Source of the DNA: Vibrio sp. Of7-15 | GTDB taxonomy: Bacteria > Pseudomonadota > Gammaproteobacteria > Enterobacterales > Vibrionaceae | Assembly (NCBI RefSeq): GCF_022347565.1 | Contig: NZ_JAKRGH010000005.1 | Coordinates: forward strand, 124,001-188,000 | Direction: 5' to 3' | DNA length: 64,000 nucleotides | In this document: positions 44,407 to 54,229 of the stretch, in pieces | Layout of the letters: each line of letters begins with the position of its first letter | Position numbering within the stretch: the first letter of the stretch is position 1 | Notes under the pieces: generated by a model | What the model was told of the DNA's origin: nothing | What the model saw: the letters and a program-made list of their open reading frames with translations, nothing else | Database searches by the model: none | Position numbers and translations under genes: made by a program

Positions 44407-45934
44407 TCTGTTTCTTAAGATGGTTGAATCAAATAGATTATTCTGGTCGGACGTTAATAAAAAAGATGATGATAATGGTTGTCTTTTATATGAGATGTTT
44501 TACTCAGAGCCTGAGATGATATATGGGATATCAAAAACTGCTTTAACAATTGCCAAGCAAAAAAGTTTAAAGCCTATTTGTATAACGGGCCTGAGAGGTA
44601 AAAAAGAAAGATTTTCATTGATAAATTCAATGAATGATACGGTTGTAGGTGATCTCTTTTCTTTCTTTAAATCATCAGCGATAAGTGTTGTACCTATCCT
44701 AAAAACTATGATTTCTATAAGAAACAAAAAAGACCTACTCAATTTAGAGATCGATGGGTATAAAGTAGGGCATCATATATATGATGCTATATTAAAAGCG
44801 TTATATATACCCGAGATAAATAAAATGACACTTCCAGTAAGAAAGATACTTCTTCTGGAAATTTGTTACTTTTATTTTTTTAAAAAAATTATAGAAAATG
44901 AAAAAGTAAAAGTTATTGTTTTAGGTGATAATGTCTATAGATGTGGTTTACTATTTGAATTAGCCAGACATAATAATATAGAGTGTATTACTCCAATTAA
45001 CTTGAATGGTTTTTCTATGTGTAGATATATAGATAAAGGTGATTTTGAAAACCATGATAGAAAACCGGATATGGCAGTTTTAAAATCTCTAGATAATAAT
45101 TTTATTGATAATTATCTTGAGTCTTATTTCTCAAAGAGGTTTGGTGCATCTTTAGAGCATCATGATGTGTTAAAGGCATTTTCAAATGATAAAACCGTCT
45201 ACAATAAACTTGATATAATAAAGCAATATGGATTAAATAAAGATCTTCCGATTGTGGTTGTTATGAGCCATATATTTTGTGATGCTCCTCATTCATACCC
45301 AGGTATGATCTATGATGATTACAAGCATTGGCTAGTGAATACTATTAAAAATTTAAAGAAAAATAAAAAGGTTAACTTTTTAATCAAAGAACACCCTTCA
45401 GCTGATCTTTATAATGAAAAAGGTGTTATTAATAAAATTCTAAAAGATCTGGACTGTGAGCATCTTTTATTAAAAGAAGATGTTCATAATTTAACAATAT
45501 TAAATTATTTTGATGTGGTTGTTACATGTGGTGGAACTATTGGGCAAGAATTTGCTTATAAAGGTAAGCCAGTAGTATTAGCCGCTCAACCTCCATATAG
45601 TGGTTTTGGCTTTACTGTTGAGCCGGGAAGTAAAGACCTGTATGAAGAACTAATGAGAACAGGTATAGAAAGTTTAGAGCTTTTAGGTAAGAACCAAAAA
45701 GAAATGGTCAATAAGGTTTTATATCATGATTTCGTTTTGCTTGATAGCTACTCGGATGATTTGGAGTTGGGTGGAGAAAGGTTTTATATAGGAAGAGAGT
45801 TTGACTATGATAGATTCTCTAAAAAAATAATTGACTACAATAAAGTTCCGATTGATAACCAAATAATGTATAAAAAACTAGAAAATTATATCCTGTCTGA
45901 TAAAAAACATTTATTAAGGGAGGAGGAAGTATGA
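44399..45934 (+). CDS. putative GT-B glycosyltransferase, capsule-biosynthesis type
   Basis: A 511-residue protein I recognise only in its C-terminal half: VVVMSHIFCDAPH, NFLIKEHPSADLYN and VVTCGGTIGQEFAYKGKPVVLAAQPPYSGFGFT resemble the donor-binding domain of KpsS/CDP-glycerol-transferase-like GT-B enzymes. The N-terminal half is novel to me. It overlaps the ABC flippase gene (ATG at 44399; an ATG at 44396 is also possible) and the following GT2 gene by 4 bases. It is a candidate for transferring the unusual nonulosonic acid, since no known CMP-Pse transferase is present; that is inference. Confidence 0.7.
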   Translation: MSNLFLKMVESNRLFWSDVNKKDDDNGCLLYEMFYSEPEMIYGISKTALTIAKQKSLKPICITGLRGKKERFSLINSMNDTVVGDLFSFFKSSAISVVPILKTMISIRNKKDLLNLEIDGYKVGHHIYDAILKALYIPEINKMTLPVRKILLLEICYFYFFKKIIENEKVKVIVLGDNVYRCGLLFELARHNNIECITPINLNGFSMCRYIDKGDFENHDRKPDMAVLKSLDNNFIDNYLESYFSKRFGASLEHHDVLKAFSNDKTVYNKLDIIKQYGLNKDLPIVVVMSHIFCDAPHSYPGMIYDDYKHWLVNTIKNLKKNKKVNFLIKEHPSADLYNEKGVINKILKDLDCEHLLLKEDVHNLTILNYFDVVVTCGGTIGQEFAYKGKPVVLAAQPPYSGFGFTVEPGSKDLYEELMRTGIESLELLGKNQKEMVNKVLYHDFVLLDSYSDDLELGGERFYIGREFDYDRFSKKIIDYNKVPIDNQIMYKKLENYILSDKKHLLREEEV

Positions 45935-46788
45935 ATAAAAAATTATCAATAATAATTGTGACGTACAATAGCATTGAAGTTATTGAAGAATGTCTTAATT
46001 CAATTGAAAAATATAATGATATTGGAAGTGGTTTGGAGGTTTTAATCGTAGATAACTCTCCGGTCTTTGAAATTAACGATTTTGTAAGTGACTTAAAGTT
46101 AGATTTAGATATAAAATTAATTCATAACCCAAAAAATGGTGGCTTTGGGCAAGGTAATAACATTGGTGTTAAAGCTTCTAATGGAGAGCTACTTTTAATT
46201 TTAAATGCTGATACTATTTTAGTTGAGCCTGTATTTTCATACATCCTTGATAAATTTGAGGATGAAACTCTCACTGCAGCTGGTTTCAAGTTAGTTGGAA
46301 GAGACGGTAAAGTAAATAATTCATTTGCACTATTTCCTGAATATAACTATTTTTATTTCATTATCCCATTAAAGCTACTTTACTTTTTTGTGTTAAAATT
46401 TAGTATGCTATCAAAGCTTATTTTTCCATGGGGAGCAGACTTTGTAGTTAGGAAGAATGATTTTATTGAAGCAGGGATGTTTGATGAGAAAATATTTTTA
46501 TGTAATGAAGAACCAGATTTAACTAAACGGCTTGGTGGTAAAGTAAGGATTTTCAATAAACCAATTATTCACCTAGAAGGGCATACAACAGTGGTTGATG
46601 ACTTGAGATTTAATGAATGGTTATTAAGTACACGTTATTATTTTTCAAAGTATAACCTAGATTTTGATAAGTTTATTAAAGTTGAGATTAAGCTTAACAG
46701 GCTTAAAATTAAAATAAAAAAATTACTAGGCCATAATGTTGAACATTTAGTGTCGTATGTAAATATGATTGAAGATAGAATGCGGTGA
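45931..46788 (+). CDS. glycosyltransferase family 2 (rhamnosyltransferase-like)
   Basis: A 285-residue inverting GT2 enzyme. LSIIIVTYNSIEVIEECLNSI opens the GT-A fold, VDNSP follows, NPKNGGFGQGNNIGVKASNGELLLILNADT (positions about 68-97) is the WbbL-like signature with the NAD metal site, and PWGADFVVRKNDF...FLCNEEPDLTKRL gives the catalytic EEPD. A C-terminal amphipathic region follows. It resembles dTDP-rhamnose transferases, and the rml genes are present in the locus, but donor choice is inferred. It overlaps the genes on both sides, or nearly so. Confidence 0.88.
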   Translation: MNKKLSIIIVTYNSIEVIEECLNSIEKYNDIGSGLEVLIVDNSPVFEINDFVSDLKLDLDIKLIHNPKNGGFGQGNNIGVKASNGELLLILNADTILVEPVFSYILDKFEDETLTAAGFKLVGRDGKVNNSFALFPEYNYFYFIIPLKLLYFFVLKFSMLSKLIFPWGADFVVRKNDFIEAGMFDEKIFLCNEEPDLTKRLGGKVRIFNKPIIHLEGHTTVVDDLRFNEWLLSTRYYFSKYNLDFDKFIKVEIKLNRLKIKIKKLLGHNVEHLVSYVNMIEDRMR

Positions 46789-46826
46789 TAGTTCCTTTAG
46801 CTCGGAGACATAAAGGGCCTAATATA

Positions 46827-47966
46827 ATGACATTGCAATTAACGGATTTATATTATTATTCGTTTCTTGCAATGTTTTCTGTTATTGTTTTTACGAACCT
46901 TCTCCCTTCAGATTGGGTTATAATAACACGTCCTTTTGTTATTATATCATCACTGTTATCTATTGTTTTACTAAATAACTTAAAAGGCGTTTTTTATGTA
47001 TTGATATTATATATATTTATACTTATCTATACATTGTCTCCTTTGGTTTTTAGTAGCGTTAACCCTTCTTATTTGGCTAATAATACTCGGTACCTTATAT
47101 ATTTTGTGTTGATATTTGGCTTGATAAGAATACTAGAATCTACCCCTTTGGAGCGTTTGTTATATAGCATGTCAAAGGTCTTCGTAGTTAAGCTAATTAT
47201 TGTTGGGATGATTAGCTTAAATATGAATTTATTAGGAGGATTGTTTTCAAATTATATTCTAAATGGGATGGATTTAGTTGTTCATGAGCTGTTTGGCCAG
47301 TACCGTATTCTTGACTTATATTTGTTTTTATTTCCTCTAGTGTTTCTTTATGTAGAAAATAAAAGTAGAAAAGTTAAAATTTTAGTTCATTCTTTATTGT
47401 TTTTCAATATTCTTTCTTCTATTACATTTGGAATTATATTTTCTTATTTAATTGTAATGAGCCTAAGGTATAAATATTTTAGAAGTATCCTTATTTTTGT
47501 TATTTTCGCTATATTTTTTATATATTACGATTATTTTATAAGTTTGTATGACAACTTTTTGCTAGAAAAAAGTGTTTCGATTGAAGTTAAATTAAATCAA
47601 TTTCTCTTTGTATTTGACAATATAAGCATTTGGGGGCAAGGATTAGGGCAATCTATATCGATAGAAGGGCGTGTTGACTCAATGCTTGAAAATGTCTTTA
47701 TCTACTGGTTTATTGTGTATGGAATTATAGGGATGATATTTATGGTTACTTTTTTTATACTATTCCCATTTTACATCTGTTTCCAGTATCGAAAAAATAT
47801 ATCATTACAAATTCTCTTTTATGTACATTTGTCTGTACTTCTAGTTTCTGCCTCAAATCCTTTTTTAGAGTCCGTCATTGGTATAATTCCTATGATGATA
47901 ATAGTTTCATTTTTTATTTGTAATGGAGCTTTATTTAAAGAAAAAACAAGTAAATTATATTTTTAG
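46827..47966 (+). CDS. Wzy-like O-antigen polymerase (multi-span membrane protein)
   Basis: A very hydrophobic 379-residue protein with about ten to eleven predicted membrane spans and a larger loop near residues 240-300 (VSIEVKLNQFLFVFDNISIWGQGLGQSISIEGRVDSMLENVFI), the pattern of Wzy polymerases; the GQGLGQS...ENVFIYW segment resembles the conserved loop of O-antigen polymerases. The ATG at 46827 has AAAGGG upstream; an in-frame GTG at 46785 overlapping the preceding stop would add 14 residues. It would polymerise the repeat unit with Wzz control. Wzy sequences vary widely, so the call rests on topology and context. Confidence 0.72.
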   Translation: MTLQLTDLYYYSFLAMFSVIVFTNLLPSDWVIITRPFVIISSLLSIVLLNNLKGVFYVLILYIFILIYTLSPLVFSSVNPSYLANNTRYLIYFVLIFGLIRILESTPLERLLYSMSKVFVVKLIIVGMISLNMNLLGGLFSNYILNGMDLVVHELFGQYRILDLYLFLFPLVFLYVENKSRKVKILVHSLLFFNILSSITFGIIFSYLIVMSLRYKYFRSILIFVIFAIFFIYYDYFISLYDNFLLEKSVSIEVKLNQFLFVFDNISIWGQGLGQSISIEGRVDSMLENVFIYWFIVYGIIGMIFMVTFFILFPFYICFQYRKNISLQILFYVHLSVLLVSASNPFLESVIGIIPMMIIVSFFICNGALFKEKTSKLYF

Positions 47967-48054
47967 AATGATTTTAATTTATCAATAATAGATAAAAGGG
48001 AATACTCTGGAAATATTCAACATGAGTGAATATAAACTATTGGGAGGTGATAGA

Positions 48055-48927
48055 ATGAAAATAGTTAATATAAATAGTGGATTAGGAAATCAAATGTTCC
48101 AATTTGCTTTTTATTTGTCATTAAAGGAAAAGTATAAAAATGAAGATGTTAAAGTTGATCTTTCATGGTTTGATTCTGAAGAGTTCCATAATGGCTTTGA
48201 GTTAGAAAAAATTTTTAATGTATCTCCAGATTACTCAAGTCGGAAAGAAGTTAGCAGCTTATCACAAGTGGGTTATAGTTTATATTCTAGAATAATGAGA
48301 AGACTACTCCCTAGAAAAAAAAGTGAGATCATTGAATTAAAAGAAAATCAATTTAGTTTTAACCCTGAACTATATGGTAATGCAGGAGATAGTAATTACT
48401 ATCTTGGCTATTGGCAAAGCTATAAATATTTTTATTCTATAGAAAATATAGTCAAAGACACATTTAATTTTCCACCTTTTAATGAATTTGAAAATAAGTC
48501 TATGAATTCTTTTTTAGAAGATAATAAGGCTAGGACTGTTTCTATTCACGTTCGAAGGGGAGATTACTCAAATCATAAATCGTTAGGGGGATTGTGCTCT
48601 ATAGAATATTATGAGAAAGCTATCTTAGAAGTAGAAAAAAAAATAAAAAATCCAATTTTTATCGTTTTTTCAAATGATATAGATTGGTGCAGAGAAAATT
48701 TAACTTTCGATAACGTTAAATTTGTTGATTGGAATAGTGGTGAGCTTTCTTATCGTGATATGCAATTAATGAGTATGTGCAACAGTAATATTCTTGCAAA
48801 TAGCAGCTTTAGTTGGTGGGGAGCTTTTCTTAATTCAAATGAAGATAAATTAGTGATCGCTCCTAAAGTTTGGATAAGAGGAAATGATACTAAGGACTTA
48901 ACACCAAAAGACTGGATTAGAATATGA
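48055..48927 (+). CDS. alpha-1,2-fucosyltransferase family (GT11)
   Basis: A 290-residue GT11 enzyme. The N-terminus SGLGNQMFQFAF is the GT11 motif; HVRRGDY at 165-171 is the GDP-fucose-binding signature, and NSSFSWWGAFL the third conserved block. The ATG at 48055 has a strong GGGAGGTG ribosome site; an in-frame ATG at 48022 lacks one. GDP-L-fucose is supplied by gmd and fcl just downstream, so the donor assignment is well supported by context. Confidence 0.93.
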   Translation: MKIVNINSGLGNQMFQFAFYLSLKEKYKNEDVKVDLSWFDSEEFHNGFELEKIFNVSPDYSSRKEVSSLSQVGYSLYSRIMRRLLPRKKSEIIELKENQFSFNPELYGNAGDSNYYLGYWQSYKYFYSIENIVKDTFNFPPFNEFENKSMNSFLEDNKARTVSIHVRRGDYSNHKSLGGLCSIEYYEKAILEVEKKIKNPIFIVFSNDIDWCRENLTFDNVKFVDWNSGELSYRDMQLMSMCNSNILANSSFSWWGAFLNSNEDKLVIAPKVWIRGNDTKDLTPKDWIRI

Positions 48928-49040
48928 TAGGGAAGATAAAGTAAATTATTGATATTTTGTTTTTAATTTATATAAGGTAAGGAAGTTCTATCTAATATAC
49001 ATATCGGACAATATGTTAAATTTAAGATAAATATTTGATT

Positions 49041-49862
49041 ATGATTAATAATATAACTGACATAGAAGTTTCTATAGTAGTACCAATGTATAATGCAGAG
49101 AGCACAATATCTTCTGCGCTAGATTCAGTCTTGAAACAAACGTATCAAGGTCCTTTAGAGGTAATCATTGTTAATGATGGTTCTATAGACCAGTCCGAAC
49201 AGGTAGTTAAAGATTACATTCGTCATAATACATCTAAAAATGTGATTATTAATTTAATAAATCAGGAAAATTCCGGTGTTTCGTCTGCCAGAAATGCTGG
49301 AATAAAGCAGGCAAAGGGAGAATGGGTTGCACTGTTAGATTCTGATGATGTTTGGTTACCTTTAAAGCTTGAAAAGCAAATGGATGAAATAAAAAAAAAT
49401 GCTGACATTAGTTTTATTGGGTGTAATCGAAATGGCGAAATTTACCCATATTTTGATAAGAAAGAAGAAAAATTATTTACGCTAAACGCTAAACAGTTAT
49501 TAATTAAATGGTATCCGCAAACTTCAACAGTTTTGATGTCATCTAAAGTTTTACATGATAATAAATTTGATGAAAGAAGGAAGTATGGGGAAGATGGGGA
49601 TTTATGGTTAAGGATATTAGAGAGCTATAAGATCTATGTTTTGAATCAAGATTTAGTTATAACTGGTGGTGGTAAAAGGCATTTCGGTGAATCAGGTTTA
49701 TCAGCTAACTTATCAAAAATGTTCTCTGGTGAATTACTAAATTTGCGAGATGCATTAATGCGTAAACAAATCAGTTTTATGGATTTTGCATTTTTGTGGC
49801 CTTATATGTATTTAAAGTACGTACGACGAATAATTATAACAAAGGTTTTGAAGAGAGCTTAG
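49041..49862 (+). CDS. glycosyltransferase family 2
   Basis: A 273-residue GT-A fold enzyme: VSIVVPMYNAESTISSALDSVLKQTYQGPLEVIIVNDGS at the N-terminus, NSGVSSARNAGIKQAKGEWVALLDSDDVW with the DSDD metal site, and YGEDGDLWLRI as the acceptor/catalytic part. It ends in a basic stretch (KYVRRIIITKVLKRA) likely to lie on the membrane. The ATG at 49041 is used; the in-frame TTG at 49035 is less likely. It is the last gene of the AT-rich central block, 260 bases before gmd. Confidence 0.88.
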   Translation: MINNITDIEVSIVVPMYNAESTISSALDSVLKQTYQGPLEVIIVNDGSIDQSEQVVKDYIRHNTSKNVIINLINQENSGVSSARNAGIKQAKGEWVALLDSDDVWLPLKLEKQMDEIKKNADISFIGCNRNGEIYPYFDKKEEKLFTLNAKQLLIKWYPQTSTVLMSSKVLHDNKFDERRKYGEDGDLWLRILESYKIYVLNQDLVITGGGKRHFGESGLSANLSKMFSGELLNLRDALMRKQISFMDFAFLWPYMYLKYVRRIIITKVLKRA

Positions 49863-50122
49863 CCTTTATCAATTTGATATATTGCTTTTTTTTTTGTTTG
49901 TATTTATATGTTACAATCTGATTTTAGGTAAAGATAACGCATATTAACTATAGTAAAGACAAGCTCTTTTGAAGGGCTCCTAAGTAATGAAAGTGGTAAA
50001 AATATATTGTTATAGCCAGTGCTTAGTCTCCGTTAGACAACCACCTTTCTAACTCTACTTAATCTGAAACATCGCTATAAGTTATTTCTTTTTAGAAATC
50101 TATTGATTTAATGGGATATTTA

Positions 50123-51247
50123 ATGAATCGTAAAATTGCGCTAATCACAGGTGTTACTGGCCAAGATGGCTCTTACTTAGCTGAGTTTCTTTTAGAGAAA
50201 GGTTACGAGGTTCACGGTATTAAGCGCCGCTCTTCTTCTTTCAATACGGAGCGTGTAGATCATATCTACCAAGATCGCCATGAAGATAATCCTAATTTCT
50301 TTCTCCATTATGGTGACCTAACAGATACTTCTAATCTAACGCGCATCTTGAAAGAAGTGCAACCGGATGAAGTTTATAATTTGGGCGCTCAGTCCCATGT
50401 TGCAGTCTCCTTTGAGTGTCCAGAATACACGGCAGATGTGGATGCAATTGGTACTTTACGCTTATTAGAGGCTATTCGTTTTCTAGGGATGGAGAAAAAA
50501 ACCAGGTTTTATCAAGCCTCTACGTCAGAGTTGTATGGTGAAGTGCAAGAAATCCCTCAGCGTGAAACGACGCCTTTTCACCCTCGCTCTCCTTATGCGG
50601 TCGCGAAAATGTATGCGTACTGGATTGTGGTGAATTACCGTGAATCTTATGGTATGTATGCATGTAATGGTATTTTATTTAATCATGAATCACCTCGCCG
50701 CGGTGAAACATTCGTAACTCGTAAAATTACCCGTGCTATTGCTAATATTTCTCAAGGTTTAGAGACTTGTCTGTATCTTGGTAATATGGATGCGCTTCGT
50801 GACTGGGGGCATGCGAAAGATTATGTTCGTATGCAGTGGATGATGCTTCAGCAAGAAGTAGCCGATGATTTTGTTATTGCCACGGGTAAGCAAATTTCAG
50901 TTCGTGAGTTTGTTCGTATGACGGCGAAAGAGTTAGGAATTGAACTGGAATTTTCTGGTGAGGGTGTTGATGAAATTGCTACTGTAAAATCTATCACGGG
51001 TGAGAGTGCTCAAGCGTTGAATGTTGGCGATGTGGTTGTTCGAGTGGATCCTCGTTATTTCCGCCCTGCTGAAGTGGAAACTTTGTTAGGGGACCCCTCT
51101 AAAGCAAAAGCTAAGCTGGGTTGGGAGCCAGAAATTACTGTGGAAGAAATGTGTGCGGAAATGGTTCGCTGTGATTTTGAAAAGGCTAAGCAGCACGCGT
51201 TACTTAAAGAGAGTGGTTTCGACGTTTCTATTTCTTTAGAGAGCTAA
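50123..51247 (+). CDS. gmd: GDP-mannose 4,6-dehydratase
   Basis: Converts GDP-D-mannose to GDP-4-keto-6-deoxy-D-mannose, the first step to GDP-L-fucose. 374 residues with [60 protein letters not shown] and the catalytic [10 protein letters not shown], and [17 protein letters not shown]. The ATG at 50123 (GGGA 7 bases upstream) is preferred to the in-frame ATG at 50111. Base composition rises sharply here relative to the preceding block, marking a change of gene origin. Followed at 6 bases by fcl. Confidence 0.97.
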   Translation: MNRKIALITGVTGQDGSYLAEFLLEKGYEVHGIKRRSSSFNTERVDHIYQDRHEDNPNFFLHYGDLTDTSNLTRILKEVQPDEVYNLGAQSHVAVSFECPEYTADVDAIGTLRLLEAIRFLGMEKKTRFYQASTSELYGEVQEIPQRETTPFHPRSPYAVAKMYAYWIVVNYRESYGMYACNGILFNHESPRRGETFVTRKITRAIANISQGLETCLYLGNMDALRDWGHAKDYVRMQWMMLQQEVADDFVIATGKQISVREFVRMTAKELGIELEFSGEGVDEIATVKSITGESAQALNVGDVVVRVDPRYFRPAEVETLLGDPSKAKAKLGWEPEITVEEMCAEMVRCDFEKAKQHALLKESGFDVSISLES

Positions 51248-51253
51248 ACAGTT

Positions 51254-52225
51254 ATGTCTACTACGCTAAAACGTGTATTTGTTGCTGGCCACCGTGGTAT
51301 GGTAGGTTCTGCAATTGTCAGGCAGCTTTCTGTTGAGCCTGGTATTGAAGTGATCACTCGCAATCGTGATGAATTGAATTTGTTGGATACTCAAGCCGTA
51401 TCTGATTTCTTTTTTGATAATAGTATTGATCAAGTTTATCTAGCTGCTGCTAAGGTAGGGGGGATTGTTGCGAATAACACCTATCCTGCTGAGTTTATCT
51501 ATGAGAACTTGACTATTCAGAATAATATAATTCACGCGGCTCATATATCCGGTGTTCAGGATTTGCTGTTTTTAGGATCTTCATGCATCTACCCTAAGTT
51601 TGCAGAGCAGCCTATGACTGAACAGTCACTATTAACGGGGATACTAGAAGAAACCAATGAGCCTTATGCGATTGCTAAGATTGCCGGGATTAAGATGTGT
51701 GAATCATACAACCGCCAGTACGGTCGTAATTATCGTTCTGTGATGCCTACTAATTTGTATGGTGAGAACGACAATTTTCACCCTGAAAATTCGCATGTCA
51801 TTCCAGCTTTAATCCGCCGTTTTCATGAAGCTAAGTTGGAAAAACAGCCGCAAGTAGTCGCGTGGGGAACGGGTAAGCCTATGCGTGAGTTTCTACATGT
51901 GGATGACATGGCGGCGGCTAGTATTCACGTTATGAATTTATCGCAGGATCTCTATCAAGCGAACACTCAACCGATGTTGAGCCACATTAATGTTGGCACA
52001 GGTGTTGATTGTACTATTCGTGAATTAGTAGAAACTGTCGCAAAAGTCGTTGGGTATCAAGGAGAAGTTGTTTTTGATACGACTAAGCCAGATGGTACAC
52101 CACGTAAACTGATGGACGTATCACGTTTAGCTAGATTAGGGTGGTCAGCATCGATTACTTTAGAAAATGGTCTGAGAGATACTTACCAATGGTTTCTAGA
52201 AAACCAAAATAACTTCAGAAAGTAA
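51254..52225 (+). CDS. fcl: GDP-L-fucose synthase
   Basis: Bifunctional epimerase/reductase (WcaG) that completes GDP-L-fucose from the Gmd product. 323 residues: [18 protein letters not shown] (NADP loop), [38 protein letters not shown] and the catalytic [22 protein letters not shown]. Follows gmd closely and feeds the GT11 fucosyltransferase upstream. A terminator-like hairpin follows. Confidence 0.97.
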   Translation: MSTTLKRVFVAGHRGMVGSAIVRQLSVEPGIEVITRNRDELNLLDTQAVSDFFFDNSIDQVYLAAAKVGGIVANNTYPAEFIYENLTIQNNIIHAAHISGVQDLLFLGSSCIYPKFAEQPMTEQSLLTGILEETNEPYAIAKIAGIKMCESYNRQYGRNYRSVMPTNLYGENDNFHPENSHVIPALIRRFHEAKLEKQPQVVAWGTGKPMREFLHVDDMAAASIHVMNLSQDLYQANTQPMLSHINVGTGVDCTIRELVETVAKVVGYQGEVVFDTTKPDGTPRKLMDVSRLARLGWSASITLENGLRDTYQWFLENQNNFRK

Positions 52226-52242
52226 TTCTTGCCTAGTTTAAG

Positions 52243-52272
52243 AGGTGTGCAAGGACAGTACACCTTTTTTCA
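52243..52272 (+). terminator. short hairpin with T-run between fcl and gmm
   Basis: AGGTGT / ACACCT (52243-52248 with 52260-52265), an 11-base loop, followed by TTTTT and CATTTTAT. The stem is short, so termination is probably partial, consistent with an RfaH-type long operon continuing into gmm. Confidence 0.5.
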
Positions 52273-52298
52273 TTTTATATCGTTTACTTGAGCATTTT

Positions 52299-52754
52299 AT
52301 GTTTTTAGAGCGAAGCACGTTCTCAACGGTGATTGCAAGTGCGCCTTTAGTTTCTATTGATTTGATGGTAGAAAATGAACAAGGGCAAGTTTTGTTGGGT
52401 AAGCGCCTTAATAAGCCTGCTCAGGGATACTGGTTTGTGCCTGGTGGCCGGATTCAAAAGGGTGAGACAATAGAGCAAGCTTTTAAACGTCTGACACTGA
52501 ATGAATTAGGCAAAAGTTATTCTATTAAGCAAGCTGAGTTAAAAGGGCCGTATACGCACCTTTATGATGATAATGTTTTTGGTGATGCTTTTGGTACACA
52601 TTATGTGGCTATCGCTTACCATTTGGTTGTGAGCGAAAATGACTTATTATTGCCCATGAATGAACAACATGATACTTATCAGTGGTTTGAGCAAGCCACT
52701 CTTCTTGAATCTTCTAATGTACACATACATACAAAATGGTATTTTCAAGGCTAA
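52299..52754 (+). CDS. gmm: GDP-mannose mannosyl hydrolase (Nudix), Gmm/WcaH
   Basis: Nudix enzyme that hydrolyses GDP-mannose or GDP-glucose, tuning the GDP-sugar pool. The frame is open from 52245; the ATG at 52299 gives 151 residues and the normal start ([24 protein letters not shown]). The Nudix box is the altered form [23 protein letters not shown] typical of GMPMH, where the usual REUXEE glutamates are changed. It lies between fcl and manC, its usual place in colanic acid-like and fucose operons. The ribosome site is weak. Confidence 0.93.
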   Translation: MFLERSTFSTVIASAPLVSIDLMVENEQGQVLLGKRLNKPAQGYWFVPGGRIQKGETIEQAFKRLTLNELGKSYSIKQAELKGPYTHLYDDNVFGDAFGTHYVAIAYHLVVSENDLLLPMNEQHDTYQWFEQATLLESSNVHIHTKWYFQG

Positions 52755-52792
52755 TAAATGTACGTTTAGAAGATAACAATAACGGAATTAAT

Positions 52793-54220
52793 ATGATACA
52801 CCCAATTATTATGGCTGGCGGAACAGGCAGTCGTTTATGGCCTTTATCTCGTGAGCTATACCCAAAGCAGTTTTTGACAATTGCCAATGACCTGTCGATG
52901 TTACAACAGACTTTTGCTCGCCTTTCTGGTATTGAGCATCAGGCTCCGATGCTGATTTGTAATGAAGAACATCGCTTTATTGCCGCTGAGCAAGTACGAT
53001 TAGCTGGCTTCTCTCATTCCGGTATTATTTTAGAGCCAGTTGGCCGTAATACCGCTCCAGCTATTGCTTTGGCTGCCCTTCAAACCTTGAAGGAAGCTGA
53101 CGGTTCGGATCCTATTTTGCTTGTATTAGCGGCTGATCATCTAATTGAAGATGTGACTGAGTTTGAAGCATCTGTAGCGCAGGCCTTACCCTATGCTGAA
53201 GCGGGGCAGTTAGTGACGTTTGGGATCGTTCCGACAGCACCGGAAACTGGCTATGGTTACATCAAAAGCGGTGAGCAGCAAGAAGGCGGTGAGTTAGGCT
53301 TTAAGGTGGACAGTTTTGTCGAAAAGCCTGATTTAACTACTGCTGAGTCTTATCTTATCTCAGGTGATTACTACTGGAATAGTGGTATGTTTATGTTTAA
53401 AGCGTCGCAATATCTTGCAGAACTTAAGTTGCATCGTCCTGATATTTTAGCCGCATGTGAAAAGGCACTCTCGGGTGCACAAGCAGATATGGACTTTGTG
53501 CGTGTTGATAAAGTGCAATTTGAAATGTGTCCAGATGATTCGATTGATTACGCAGTAATGGAAAAAACGCAACACGCGACAGTGGTTCCAATGAATGCAG
53601 GTTGGAGTGATGTAGGATCGTGGTCAGCGCTTTGGGAAGTATCTGAAAAAGACAATGATGATAATGTAACCAAAGGCGATGTGATTGCGGTGAACTCGAC
53701 AGGGAACTACTTACATGCAGACAACAAATTGATTGCAACCGTTGGTGTAGATAACTTGATTGTTGTAGAGACTAAAGACGCAGTATTGGTTGCTGATAAA
53801 TCTCGAGTGCAAGATGTTAAAACCGTTGTGAATCACTTAAAACAGAGTGATCGTAGTGAGCATAAGTTGCATCGTGAAGTCTACCGTCCTTGGGGTAAAT
53901 ATGATTCGATTGATGTTGGTGAACGAGATCAAGTGAAGCGAATTACGGTGAAGCCGGGTGAAAAGTTGTCTATCCAAATGCACCATCATCGTTCTGAACA
54001 CTGGATTGTCGTATCAGGCACAGCAAAAGTGACCAATGGCGAAGAAACGATTTTAGTTACAGAAGATCAGTCAACATATATTCCACTTGGCACTATTCAT
54101 GCTCTTGAAAATCCAGGGAAAATCCCATTGGAGATGATTGAGGTTCAGACGGGGAGCTACTTAGGTGAAGATGATATTGTGCGTTTTGAAGACCGTTACG
54201 GTCGCTTGGATGATAAGTAA
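52793..54220 (+). CDS. manC: mannose-1-phosphate guanylyltransferase / mannose-6-phosphate isomerase
   Basis: Makes GDP-mannose from mannose 1-phosphate and GTP; the C-terminal cupin domain is the isomerase. 475 residues, starting [28 protein letters not shown] at 52793 (GGAA 7 bases upstream; longer in-frame starts overlap gmm). NSGMFMF and FVEKPD are nucleotidyltransferase motifs, and [10 protein letters not shown]...[16 protein letters not shown]...[14 protein letters not shown] is the cupin. Supplies Gmd, together with ManB next door. Confidence 0.96.
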   Translation: MIHPIIMAGGTGSRLWPLSRELYPKQFLTIANDLSMLQQTFARLSGIEHQAPMLICNEEHRFIAAEQVRLAGFSHSGIILEPVGRNTAPAIALAALQTLKEADGSDPILLVLAADHLIEDVTEFEASVAQALPYAEAGQLVTFGIVPTAPETGYGYIKSGEQQEGGELGFKVDSFVEKPDLTTAESYLISGDYYWNSGMFMFKASQYLAELKLHRPDILAACEKALSGAQADMDFVRVDKVQFEMCPDDSIDYAVMEKTQHATVVPMNAGWSDVGSWSALWEVSEKDNDDNVTKGDVIAVNSTGNYLHADNKLIATVGVDNLIVVETKDAVLVADKSRVQDVKTVVNHLKQSDRSEHKLHREVYRPWGKYDSIDVGERDQVKRITVKPGEKLSIQMHHHRSEHWIVVSGTAKVTNGEETILVTEDQSTYIPLGTIHALENPGKIPLEMIEVQTGSYLGEDDIVRFEDRYGRLDDK

Positions 54221-54229
54221 GAGTATAAC

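Noticed and set aside
49894-49917. Promoter for gmd (TTGTTT and TACAAT)
   Set aside because: The spacer is only 12 bases, too short for a sigma-70 promoter, and no better pair was found.
49863-50122. A gene remnant or insertion sequence scar before gmd
   Set aside because: No open frame with a motif, no terminal inverted repeats or target duplication could be seen; left as an unexplained intergenic stretch.
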